A stretch of 64,000 nucleotides of DNA from Rotaria sordida (taxonomy: Eukaryota > Rotifera > Eurotatoria > Philodinida > Philodinidae). A program made the position numbers and the translations under genes. Positions 49,601 through 61,524 of the stretch are shown in pieces (the stretch's first letter is position 1; each line of letters opens with the position of its first letter). The notes beneath the pieces were generated by a model. It was not told where the DNA came from. It did no database searches and worked only from the letters and a program-made list of their open reading frames with translations. The stretch covers positions 19,273 to 83,272 of the forward strand of contig CAJNOL010001054.1 of the NCBI GenBank assembly GCA_905250125.1, in the 5' to 3' direction.

Positions 49601-50237
49601 GAGTCATTGAAAATATGATTAAAATAAAACTAGAATTGAGTTATCTTCTCAAAACGCATCAATTTTTAGTAAATTCGATATGTTAATATCAGGAATAAGT
49701 TTTAGAGTAGTTTATTCAATAGAGAAATCATAGAAAAATAATGAAGACAATCCAACGGTCCTACTAAATGTGATCAATCATAGATTCTCACTTTGATTTT
49801 ATAAAGATACAAACTCATCTTCCCATAGACATCCTCTTCACAACCTTACAATTGTTGAGACGATCGATTCTCTTTGATCAGTATATTTCTTCTAATCTTC
49901 TAATTTATCAATTTGTCTTATTTTCAGAAATAAAAATTCTTTTTTATTTTTTCCATATAGAAAACGAGGTTACTTTCATTGTTCATATTTATAGGGAGAT
50001 AATCTGAGAGCGAGAAACGAATAAAATCTTCGAAATATTTAATCGAATTTACAAAATACAAAAGACAAAAACTTATCATTGACAATCGAATTGAATAAAT
50101 TAATGAAGATCTTATCCTATTAAATCATTCGAACTTATATTTATTTTCCGAATAATTCATGCAGAGAAACATTTAAGATTTAGTTGAATCGGTTCTATTT
50201 GAATAAGAATTCGAATTATTTCGTTCTTACCCTATAC
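46641..50237. other. A+T-rich gene desert
   Basis: No gene is supported. A hairpin at about 47880-47935 has GAGTGTGGGTGAA on the left and ATTCACACTC on the right. A short (TA)n run lies at 48930-48940. The minus frame at 46934-47128 is not credible. Confidence 0.45.
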
Positions 50238-50528
50238 TTATTGGATTCGTTTACCATTAGTAGCAACAATTCTTTTTATATAATTCATTTGTTCATCTGA
50301 ATAAGATTCGCGTTCATTTTTGGTAAGTATATATAATAAAGTATTACGATTGAAATCCAGTGCATTGATCGAGTCTCCGCAGAATAAGAATAGTTTTACC
50401 ATTGTTAGAGATCGAAATAGAATAAAAAGTAAACTTAGAAATGTGGTATCTATGGAAAGATAAAATCCAATAATCTTTCTTTTTTCAAAAAATACTCTAC
50501 GAGAGTGAAAGGCAACTAGTTTTTTCAA
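50238..50528 (-). pseudogene. Ankyrin-repeat-like fragment
   Basis: The minus frame (96 codons) contains MVKLFLFCGDSINALDFNRN followed by TLLYIL. This matches an ankyrin repeat consensus with changes (V-LLL-CGAD-N--D--GNTPLH). The following KNERESYSDEQMNYIKRIV resembles the loop and next helix of Fem-1-like proteins. The start of the frame overlaps the edge of the foldback element at 50515, so the true 5' part has been displaced or lost. Only about one and a half repeats remain. Assignment to Fem-1 is a guess. Confidence 0.4.
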
Positions 50529-50970
50529 CTATTATTCGTTCGATAAGTGAACAGATTCGCTTGTTTTTCAAAAACTTTTCATAGAAAGAAGAGAGAGAGA
50601 GAGAGAGACTTGCACTTTTCAGCATTTGATAGTCAACATCCAGGAGGATATTTTCATAAGGAAAATCTTTTCTCAAAGAGAGTTCTAAAACAGATTTTTC
50701 AGAGGATTTCTGGAAATTTCCATTAACAATCTAGTGACTTTTTTTTACATATTTAGAATCAGCATCGAAAACTGAGTTGATTTGTGTATGTTTCGAATAT
50801 CTTCACGAGCTTTTTTTTCGTCGAAAAGATTTTCATTATGAAAATATTCTCCTGGCTCTTGGCTATCAAATACTGAAAAGCTCAAGTCTCTATCTTCTTA
50901 TTATGAAAATTTATTCAAAAACAAGCGAATCTATTCACTTGTGGAACTAATAATAGCTCAACAAAATTCT
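50515..50970. mobile_element. Foldback/MITE-like element, arms over 130 bp
   Basis: AAGTGAACAGATTCGCTTG (50545-50563) pairs with CAAGCGAATCTATTCACTT (50922-50940). Pairing continues inward (TTTTCAGCATTTGATAG with CTATCAAATACTGAAAA; AGGATATTTTCATAAGGAAA with the complement near 50840) and outward (CTATTATTCG with the complement near 50955). A (GA)n run at 50590-50609 sits in the left arm only. No coding sequence. Confidence 0.72.
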
Positions 50971-53900
50971 TTTTCTCTCTTGCATTTCGTTTTCACTACT
51001 TGATAACCTGTAAAAGTGATAAAAAAGAGAAAAATTGAATAGAAATTCTGTTTCCTAGTCAAACAAAGAGTTTAGGTTTGAAATATTCATCTTGAAGTTA
51101 ACGTTAATCTAGAAATTTACTTTGAAATAAAAAAGTAAAATACCATGACCACTTCGACGGTGAAATGTTTCAGGCACAATATTTTCAATAAGATTGAATA
51201 TTGAACTAAATTTAAAACTAACGAATGCCCTATAATAAATGGTTGAATTTTGTATTATATTGTTTTTAATCATCTAATTAAATAAGAAAATATACTAGAA
51301 GATCCACTGTGAAAAGTTCAACAATCTGTCAAGTAAACATTATTTTAAGTTTACACGTTTTTTTTTCAAAACAAGCCAACACTCTGTTTAACCAATTTTC
51401 GATTCAACGAAAAGTGTTCATATAGAATTTACCTTTTATTTTAAAGATAAAATAAACACTCTCGATTCTTGATATTTTCATCTGCATCTTATCCTATATT
51501 TTATTCTTTTTTTAGACGATCAATGATTCAAAATCAGTTCTTATCTATTATTTATCTGAAAAACATTTTCTTTGAACACAAACAGTTTTAAAGTTCGTTA
51601 TAATCGATCTATCTATTCGTAAACAATTCTACTCTTACAGATAGACAGGTTCGTTATAATAGGAAATAAATCAAAACTGGATAAACTCTTTACGATAAAA
51701 TGAGTATCAGTCAAACAAACTGAGAAAACGTTTTTTCTCTCACTTACTTTTATCGGAATATAGAGGCACTGAGATATTCCATATAAATATCTATGATCAG
51801 TGTATCGTATATTCTCATTAGAATAATTCGATGATTATGCTAAATAATCATTTATAATTTCTGCTCCAATTCCTAAATATAAAATATTTCTTTTTTATAT
51901 ATTCATCTATAGTTTATTGTAATAGGAATGTTAATATTGAAAGAGAAATTTATTCTATTCTCTTTAACCTAATCATTCGAGAGACAGTGTCAACGAAGTT
52001 CTCTAGCCTAGATAGAACTTTGTTTCAATCATCAATTTTCGCTCTTCCCTCATTGATAGAGTCACTTTTTTTATTTTCATATAAGACATAATTATCGTTT
52101 CTCTATGATTAAACATTCTTATATAAATCCTATTTCGATCATTTTTTATTAGTTCTACTTGTTCAATTATTTGACATTCTAGAGAATATTGATAGACTTC
52201 AACTGGAGTTGACAAATTAATTTAACGAATTGATGCATCTTGATTTGAATATCTTAATTCGATGCCCCATCAACAGATACCGATTCAATTTTTCTTATAT
52301 GTTCATTCGATCAGAATAAATAAATTAAATAAACGAAAGATCGAATTAGTTGAATTTGTATACCCGTAGTTATTTTTATTTTCAATAAAATAATTCTTTG
52401 ACAAGTAATCAAAGAGTATTGAAATGTCCTCTAGGGTAGTGGTAGATATTATGGAATTGAACTAGGTTGATTCGATGCTCTTAAAAGACGATTGTTATTC
52501 TCTAAACTTAGAAAATATTCGAGAAAGTTATCATACTCAATATGATATGTAATCATTGATGCATTTAAAGTAACACTCATCTTGACAACAAAAACGACGG
52601 AAGAATTATGTTTTTTATTTTATACTAATCAGATTGATTATTTAAAAATAATTATTTTTCATTGTGTTTTCCTTCTTAGTGATCATAAATAAATTCTTAG
52701 TGATGATAAATAAATTCTTAGTGATGATAAATAAAGATATGAATTGATATTTAATTTAATAGTTGTTAATCTTAGATGGATAATCAGATTGAATAAAAGT
52801 AGATATCAATTAAAACAAATAAAAAACTTCAACATATTTCCTCTTGTTCTTAATTCCAGTAGAGTATTGGTAAGAGTGTGGATCTGTTCATTGTTTCCTC
52901 TTCAATGAGAGTGAGATATCAGTCTAGACTCTTTTGATTAATTCTTCATGGATTTTTGGGAGATGAAGTAAGTGATTCTATGCGTAGAGTATAGGATGAA
53001 CTCAATTTTGAAACTGATTTACGACTTATATTTGATGTTCGAGAATAATATTCTTGAAATAAAATCCAGTGAAACTTGTCAATAAAATACTTGAAAAGTT
53101 TGTTTTTTTTTAAATTATAAAAAAAAAAAAGGAAAAAAGGAAAAAAAGAAATAATTTATTTAAGATTGTTGCATAAGCAAGATAAATAATTGACGAAGGT
53201 TGTATTCAATCGTGATCAATTTGTTCTAGTGCATAAATTGTTAACTAATTATCTTATTATATTTTATTTTAAATTTTAATATAATAAAAATCTAATTTGA
53301 CAATAATATTCAATTATTTGACTTTTTCATCCTTGAGTTGAACTTATTCTTGGTCTTCCTGGTTATATTTCATTAATTATTGATGATATTAAATATATAA
53401 CAATAGATAGATGAAACAATTATTTTCTAAGTCAAATTTTTTCTTTTTTTTTTTGTTTTTGTTTAAAATAGTATTGATAAAAGTGAATATTTATTATTAA
53501 ATATCTCGATAAAATATATAATCGAGTGCACTCTTCATTCAAATCGATATTAGTTAAACAAATACCTTTTAACAGAAAAGTTATCTTTAATTCTATAGTA
53601 CTTTTTTTCAGAATCATTTTTGACTCTTCGAAGATAAAAAGAGTGTGTGAAGTCTGACTTTTATAATTAGTATTTTACCCAAACTTCTCTAGTCAAATCC
53701 ATACTCGATCAGATTAAAGAATAGTCAAATCCAAATCTAAACCGATTCGAGAAATAAAATTCGTTTATTTTCACAAAATAAATCAGTTTATTTGACATAA
53801 ACTATTAAAAAAGGTGTTAGTCCGACTGTTATTTGATTAAAAATTGTGAAAAATGACATAGATAGATCTGACTTCTCTCTCCTATAGTTTACTGTTTTAA

Positions 53901-56669
53901 TCAACTACTCTTTTCATATTTTCTAATTAGTCAATAAAAATTCGATAGATTATAGTTTTCTATACAATTTCAGTCTCAGTCTGTGACCAAGGTAACATTG
54001 CTAAGATCTCTATCATATCCACAAAGTGATATAAAAGTCAGTTAATCGAAAAAAAAGTTTCATATCTCCATAACGAGTTCGATGAAAATAGGTAATTTTT
54101 GTTATTAATTGAAGAGACATTTTCAAGGTTTATATTGATAAATAGATGCCTAGACTAGACCGTTTTGTTAAATATCCTTTTTGACCTTTTCACAGATAGG
54201 AAAAAACGCATGAACGATGAAAAAGAGACAATTTATCAAGATAATGTGTAAATAATAAAATATTCTTTTCATTGTCAAGTGTCGTTGATTTATATATATT
54301 TTCTATTCTTATTTAAGTGGTTTATTAAACGAGAATTTACATAATTCAATGATAATCAATCTGTCGTTCTCTAGGTGATCGTTGTCAGATTTGTTTTATG
54401 GGTCATAAGGCAACACAATTTTATCATTTACATTAAAGTATTGTTCATTTTTTGTTAAAGAATATAAAGAAAAAAATTGATTGTTGGATGGTGATATTCG
54501 TTTTATCATCTCAATAAATAAGCATAAGATCTATTTTATAATAAAGAAAACAAATATCAGTGAGCATTTTCATTTTTTCTTGATAACCTATCCTTTACTT
54601 ATCGTATATTGATTTATTTCTATTTGTGAAAAAGTTTAAATTTTTGTTAAGGTCAATTTTGATCGAAGTCGTTATGGATATATGAAATATTTTCTTTGTT
54701 TAACTAACTTTTGAATGAGATCTGTATATAGTAAAAGAATAAAAATAAAGTTGAAATTTTAACAATAATTATTCAAGTTTTTTTAATATTAACCTTATTT
54801 ATCAATAATCATTCATAGAAAAATAAAATAAATAAATGAAGTTTAATCAATTTAAATCTGCTTGATTGGAATAATTCCCTAAACGAGATTATATTTATTT
54901 ATAGGAAATCTCGAATAATTATCTATGTATTTCAGATTGCAATAGCATAATAGTTCCTCTTTATCAACCCAAAGAGTCAATAAAAACAACAAAAAAATGA
55001 AGTTTATCAGATAAAATTCGAGGGTAACTTCTACTAGAATCTTTAAGATGAAAATAAACTATTTCAATTGTTTTGACTTTAATAATTATTTTCGAATTAG
55101 AATCTAATTAGAATCGGATCTAAACAATATTTTCAAAATTGATTTCTGATCAGAAAAAATCAACGAATCTTAGATTGTTCAGCTTTTCTAACATAACCAT
55201 TTGTTAATGGATTATTTTCAGAAAAATTCTCAAGGGAAAAAACTGATCTGACCTCTCATCTATCCTCTATAGATCAACTTTGAACAGATACTAATGCTCC
55301 AATTCTTACCAAATCAAACTTTTACATCAATCTATTTCGATTGTCGTGTTTTATCTTGACTCTAATGAATAATTATTCTCTTCTTAGAAATATTTAAAAC
55401 TTGTCGGATTTTCTAACATCGAAATATCCAGAGTTCAGATGTGAAATAGATAGTTCAAACAACTAAGAACATGCGACTGTTTAGTTTTCGTTAATGATAA
55501 TATGTTGTTGTTGTAGATGCATTGACCATTAGAAATCCAACCTATCGAAGAGTATGGACGGATGAGTAAGTGAGAGTGAAGTATGGATACAACATTATTC
55601 CTATATCAATATCTCCACCCACAGACACACTCTCGATATCTTTATAGATACTCATTCGTTTTAGTTGAAAATTTTAGGATATAATCAGACTCGTCAGTAG
55701 TATCATTAGAGAAATATTCATCGATCAATTTTTTGTTTCGATTTTTTTCATAATATTCTCCTATAGTCTGAAAAGTTAGTGGAATTATTATAAATCGAGA
55801 AGAATCACTTAGTGAACTTCTCTACTAAGAATAAATAATTATATCGAGATTGAACATTTATTACGATTTACTCATTTACGCAACTTGGCCCAGACAAATG
55901 GATAATATTCACGATCTCTCTATAAGTTACAATAATGACTTAAACAAACTTTTTTCCTCTTGAGAATGACTAAATCGAAGCAGTTTAGACTCAATGGATG
56001 TCTATCCAGACAGTCAAGACTGACAAAAAGAAAGGCGTCAAGAGAGTAGAAACTCGTTAAAAGTGAAAACAATTAGATTTTTTAAAATTGATGCGTTTTT
56101 ACCAGTTATATACGAAATTTCGACTAGTTTTTGACGTATTTAAAATAGTGAGTATGTTACAAATCTAAAAGATCAGCTGAAAAACGTATGGACTATTTCC
56201 ACTGCGGTAAGAGCTACCTTGTTAATTTCATTTTTTTTCTAACAATATAAAATGCATTGGATCAAACTGATTTCATTTTTTTAGATCAAATTAAACGCTC
56301 ACCCTTTTCCAACTAAAAAGTAGATTTTTAAAAATAACTCTTTTCAATAACGACTTAATTATATATGAAAATGACTTAGAATTAGAGGCATAACCAGAAA
56401 AAAAACGTAGAAGGGTCTCTGCTTCCAACAGCGTAGATGGTCTTTGAGTGAGATATCAGTCAAACTGTTTCATCTTTCGTAATAACTTTAGTTTTTTTTC
56501 ATTTTTAAAATGGTGTTCGAATGATAACATCTACAAAATATTCTTTCTCACGTCAGTCTTCAGTTTTCATGAGAAAATAATCGTAAAAAAAAACAGATAA
56601 AGACTTGTTTCACAAGAAAATACTGGAAAATATTCCGAGTTAATCAGAATATTGAATTTTCTAACGAAA
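50971..56669. other. A+T-rich gene desert
   Basis: No gene is supported. The minus frame at 52003-52215 (MSTPVEVYQYSLECQ...) has fairly normal composition but no recognised domain and no partner exon. An A-rich tract lies at 53119-53153. At 55557-55640 there is a GT/CA-arm hairpin-like segment similar to those at 29850 and 47880, but weaker. Confidence 0.45.
52673..52735. repeat. Three tandem copies of a 21-bp unit
   Basis: TTCTTAGTGATGATAAATAAA occurs three times in a row (52673, 52694, 52715), with only one base changed in the first copy (GATCAT for GATGAT). The near identity indicates a recent local duplication. No function is suggested by the sequence. Confidence 0.85.
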
Positions 56670-56671
56670 TA

Positions 56672-58029
56672 CCGGGTGTTCCAAAAAGTCGTTTCCACTT
56701 CAATTTTTTGTATATCTTTCCTATTTAATTTCACTTAATCAACTATTATTTTTCTAAATGATAGGTAGATACATCGAGTTTTTATTTCTGAAAACAAACT
56801 TGAGAAGTATTGTTCAAAGCTAAGCCTTAGAATCTAAATAGAATAAATGCGGAAACTTCGGATTTAAATCCGAGAGTTATGTGTACTCCAAAAAGTGAAT
56901 GAGACAGATGAGTCGTTCTAGAACGTGTGGACATCAAAATTATACTGGGGAACCTACCCTCTAAACTGTTGATTTCTATTGAGTATTGCCAAACTAATAG
57001 GACTTGGGACCGAATACAGAGAAAATTTCAACTCTTCCCCTTGATTTACTCTAAGAAAGTCGTTTTTCCTATAACTTGATTTCTATTGGTCACTGCTCAA
57101 CCAATAGTATTTCGATGGAAGTGGAATACAGATTCGAGTTCTCCATCTCAGAAAACCTCGAAGTATCATCACTGTGATCGGCAGATAGAGCTCGATTTAT
57201 GGATCAATTAGATCGTGGACAAAAATCTAACCTAGTTATCTTTAATTATCTTTGTGATAGATGAGCCAACCTTCTTGTTTCTTTATGTTTTATATATCAT
57301 TTTGTAGCTCTTGAAATTCTCTATCGAATGGTATATAATAGTTGGGGTTTTATTTGACTATTCAAGGAAAAGTTTTTTACGAAAACAGAGAAGGGTCTAT
57401 CTTCTCATAGAGAAAAATGACTATTTTTGCAATAACTCAGCAATGACTTGGCCAATCATTCTCATCTTCGAACTCGACCGAGACATTGTTAAGAGTAAAC
57501 TGTGTAGAAAATTTCATCGCGATTGGACTCTTTTTTCAAAAGTTATCGTGTAAACGGCCGGACGGACGGACGGCCGGACACACTGACCGATTCTAGAGTG
57601 TACTCACTTTTTGAGTACACAAAAATGTTCCCTATTTTCTATTACAAGAAAACTATTATACAAAATTTCTTTTTTAATCACTTCGGCTTATTAAGTGGTT
57701 CAGATATGACTTCTTCAATTTTTGACGAGTCTTTTCATAAAATTTTACTTTGATATATCTTCATATAAACGAACTGAATCTTGTCACGCCAATATTCCAC
57801 CAATTGGAAGAGATATCATCTAGAACTTTTTCTGGAAATAGAAAATTAGGGTAGATTTTTCTATTTAGATTCTAATTCTTAGCTTTGAGCAGTACTTATC
57901 AAGTTTGTCTTTAGAAATAAAAAGTCGGTGTATCTACCTATCATTTAGAAAAACAATAGTTGATTAAGTGAAATTAAATAGGAAAGATATAGAAAAAATT
58001 TAAGTTGAAGGAACTTTTGGGACACCCGG
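56672..58029. mobile_element. Non-autonomous Tc1/mariner-style element with long inverted repeats
   Basis: TA at 56670-56671 and 58030-58031 flanks CCGGGTGTTCCAAAAAGT on the left and ACTTTTGGGACACCCGG-type sequence on the right. The inverted repeats run about 180 bases (left to about 56850, right from about 57850), with an internal match around TTAATTTCACTTAATCAACT. Length 1358 bp. TACCGGGTGT-like ends at TA sites are common among Tc1/mariner (IS630-type) elements. The centre has small frames (57311-57553, 57523-57753) that run into a CGGACGGACGG repeat and are not a transposase. It lies about 20 bases before the first recognisable SF1 exon. Confidence 0.75.
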
Positions 58030-58051
58030 TATTTTTGTTTTATTAACATTG

Positions 58052-60694
58052 AATTTATTTCGACCTCAACAAATGAAATATACGGATAAAGTGATGATTC
58101 CAAAAGAAGATCATCCAGATGGACATTTTTTTGGTTTAATTATTGGACGAGGTAGTAAGACATTTAAAATGTTAGAAAAAGAGGTTTCTTTATTTCCTCA
58201 CTTTTTTTTTTAATATTAACTATTTATGATACATTTAGACTCATGCGAAAATTATCATTCAAGGTTAAAATTCTACTATCGATAGATTCTTAGCTATAAA
58301 TATAACATTTTTTTTTGAAGGTAAAGGATCTGCAAAAGATAGAAAAATTGATTTAGTCAAACATGCTTCATTATCAGGTGAAGACGAACCATAACATGCT
58401 TATATTACTGCTAATTCACCTGAAATAGTTGCGAAACTAGTAGAAAAAGTAAACACACACATAAAGAAAAAAAAAATATATTTCAGGTTTAAGAAATAAT
58501 AAATAAAAGTATCGATGCAGCAGAAGGATTAAATGAATTACGTAAACAACGATTTCGACAATTAGCTTTACTTAATGGAACATTACGTAAAAATGATTGT
58601 CTTATCTAAATTTTAATCTATTATTATTAAAGAATTTTAATATTTCATTTGTTTTTAATAAGAAACTAAATTTAATAAATGAAGCAGAAAAGATTGTTAC
58701 AAATACAATAATATTTACAATTTTTAGTGGACCTGATCATTTAACAATCGATTGTAAATTTCGTAAAAAACGAAATAATACTCATATTGAATTAAATCCT
58801 GATGGATCACTTACAATTAATGGAAATAGACAAAAACAACAAAAACTTTATTGTCAAGTTAGTTTTATGATAAAATAAATAAAATATATTTCATAAGAAT
58901 TTTTATTTTTATATTTTTTGGTATCAATCATTAATCAATGAATTAATGGGTAACAGAAAATACAAATAGAAATACTTTATCATTAGATGATCAACGAAAT
59001 TTAATGACTGGATATAAAACAACTGGACCTACGTTAGCTATTATAGATGAAACATCTTCATCAATAACAGATAGTAATACAACTATTACAACACTTCGGA
59101 TTAAATCGTTCAATCAATACGAACAGGAATTATGTAACCATAAGATTATTATTAATAAACTTTAATAGATATTGTCAGTTTGTTTAAAAAAAGAGCAATT
59201 TAAATTAATATTATCATAAATAGATAATATTCGTTATAATGGATAATTGATAAAGAATGGAACAGTTTGAAGACAGCAGTATAGTTTAAAGACACTAGTT
59301 TAAGCTCATTCGATAGAGAATTTTTCACTGTAGAAATTTGTCGATATTGTTCTTAAAATAAGTTTCTCCTGTCACAGAAAAATGAAAAACATAAATAGCT
59401 ACTCACCCAATCAATTCCGACCATCAGAAAATAAAACAATTATTAAAAATATGTTTAAATAACAATTCCACCGAAATTCGAAATATGATGCAAGATAAAC
59501 TGTAAAAGGCTCCATCTTCCGATGTTTCGCAATTTTAGAAAAAGTTTTTGCTCAGAATAAAATAGTGTATCCAATTATATAATGATCAACCGTTGATAGA
59601 GCATGAGAATTATTGAAAAGACGAGTTTCAACAACAGATTCAAGATAAAATAGTAGGAGATGTTCGTTTCAACCTTTTTCTGCATGAATGACATGATTAG
59701 GAGTCATAAAAAGATGTTGGAAGCATAGAGCATATCATTCTCTATCTGTTGATGGTAAATACTTTACATTTAGCATTGAATTTGATGAGTACAAGCTTGA
59801 ACAAATAATTAGCTATACTTAGAAAAAAAAGTAGGAGATCACAGTTGGTCAGTGAAGCAGCCGTCAATCTTTCTAATTTTTCGTCGAGAAGAAAAAGTTA
59901 TTTGAAAAAAAGAAAGTCTACATGTTTATAAAGCGAAAAGTTCTCTATCGAATGAGTTTAAACTGATGTTTTTGAACAGTGTTTCTGTTGTTGAAAAATG
60001 GAAAATGAAACTGTTCTATTATTTCTGGACTACCCGTTCTATATTGTTATATGTTTATTATCTTAATAGGAAATTTCCATGGGAATCTATCATATGATTG
60101 AATACTCAATAAATTCATTAGAATCGAGCGTTTCAACTTTTGTTTATCTTTCTAACTTAAAAACCGAGGAAAATCAGAATTATTTTTTATTTTAATAAAA
60201 ACAAATTCGAAGTTCTAATTTGCACGACACATTATATTTTAGAATTGAGTATATTAAACGACATTAGAAAATTATATTTCAATCCTTCATCTTCTTTTCT
60301 TTTTTCGACTCTTCCTTCATTAATGTCACTTAATACAAATAATAATAATCGAACGAATAATCCATTAAGTCATTCAAATACATCATTTAGTTAAACAGGT
60401 CTTCATTATAATAATAATAATCATATATTCGATGGTTATCACATTTTACGAGGAACAAATCGAAATAATAATTATTGATCATACATTCAATCTGATTCTT
60501 ATCGAGCTCAACATATTCCACCTTTAATGACAAATGTGGCAAGTTAAAGTAATAATACTTAATTAATATCGTGCCTAAATTCTCAACAACAACAAAACTA
60601 TTCAAATCAACAAGAATATTATCAAAATGATAATCTTGCTTTTACATCTCTATTACTTCGAGCACCTCCTCCACCACCGCTAACATTATCATAA
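58052..60694 (+). pseudogene. Decayed splicing factor SF1 / branch-point-binding protein gene
   Basis: The exon at 58052-58183 has KYTDKVMIPKEDHPD, FFGLIIGRGSKTFKMLEKE. Intron 1 is 58184-58238, then exon THAKIIIQ (58239-58263), intron 2 is 58264-58320, then KGSAKDRKID...SGEDEP, a TAA, and HAYITANSPE. Intron 3 is 58449-58486, followed by V, TAA, EIINKSIDAAEGLNELRKQR and LALLNGTLRKND. This is the KH-QUA2 domain of SF1, which binds the branch-point RNA in the spliceosome. A zinc-knuckle relic follows (GPDHLTIDCKF near 58730-58765; its first Cys pair is lost), then SLDDQRNLMTGYKTTGPTLA (58975-59035). A foldback insertion (59240-60035) interrupts it. The Asn/Gln-rich, Pro-rich tail (LLRAPPPPPPLTLS) lies at 60317-60694. 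It keeps its introns, so it is a decayed genomic copy, not a retrocopy. At least six in-frame stops and shifts are present. Confidence 0.8.
59240..60035. mobile_element. Foldback element inserted in the SF1 relic
   Basis: TAGTTTAAGCTCATTCGATA (about 59296) pairs with TATCGAATGAGTTTAAACT near 59955. The outer parts GGAACAGTTT (59259) and AAACTGTTCTA (60008) also pair. The arms are diverged and about 100-130 bases long. The interior has no open frame of note. It separates the SF1 knuckle region from the SF1 proline-rich tail, which is why I treat it as an insertion. Confidence 0.6.
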
Positions 60695-61524
60695 CAAAAT
60701 TCTATTTTCTACTTGTTTTTTTTTAATCTCATCTAATTTTTCTGTATTGGTTTTCTTCTTTGATTTCTTAATTATTAAGCCAAGTTGTATCATTGTTTTT
60801 CTTCTTCGTCACAAAATGAAATGTGAGTTAAAAATATGACTCGCAGTTACACCCGAGATTCACTGGCAACGTTGTTTCTTCACTGATCTCAGAGGATAAT
60901 ACAGTGACGCAAGTTCTGACAGGCATTTATCGAACAATTATTATCTGAAACAGCATAGATCAACTTAATCTATCAATGTAATTGTTAGCAATTTTTTAAA
61001 TTCACATCTAATTCACAGTCAAATTGACGAAAGTCTTATTAGTGAAATTGTCGAACTCTCTATTCTCACATAGATACTACAGTAATATATCATTTGATGA
61101 GTCCATTTTTTCAATACTTAATCCATTTATTATGATTCGAAATTGTTTACTTTATTATTATGAATCATTGACAAACTCTTACTTTCATTAAGTTTGACAT
61201 AAAATGTATGTAATCCACTAAAATATTCACCAAATAAACAAAAACAATCGTCAAAAGTATTATATTTAGATCAATCGATGATTACATACAAATGTATCTT
61301 TTTTTTTTTCATATGTGATCGCCTCTTCAGTCAAGGAAATAGAGAGAGAAAAAAAAAATATTATTCGAATGATTATCCATTGATTCATCATCAATTAAGA
61401 TTATAGAAAAATGTATCATTCTTTCTATGGACGAGATCGGTCAGATAGAGAATATTTGAATATATTGACATCAATGAGATGAGTAAAATAGATATCGATA
61501 ATCATCGAATATTCATCTATTCAA
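60695..61524. other. Intergenic between SF1 and F-box relics
   Basis: No gene recognised. Same-strand neighbours lie on both sides; an eroded first exon of the F-box-like gene may lie near 61400-61520 but could not be read. Confidence 0.4.

Noticed and set aside
50590..50609. (GA)n run
   Set aside because: Ordinary microsatellite inside one foldback arm.
52430..52480. tRNA-like A-box (GGGTAGTGGTAGAT) and a GGTTGATTCGATGC segment
   Set aside because: The B-box has an insertion and no acceptor stem could be paired; spacing is too short for a tRNA.
52855..52930. Segment with tRNA-like start (AGTATTGGTAAGAGTG) followed by a T run
   Set aside because: No B-box and no cloverleaf could be drawn. 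A tRNAscan-type run would settle it.
57523..57753. Open frame beginning in a CGGACGGACGG repeat
   Set aside because: It crosses a simple repeat inside a transposase-less element and has no domain.
58052..60694. Several in-frame TAA at likely Gln positions, suggesting reassigned stop codons
   Set aside because: The intact GPCR at 2572 uses TAA as its terminator and CAA for Gln, and the SF1 and other relics also carry frameshifts and TGA/TAG stops. C-to-T decay in A/T-biased DNA explains it.
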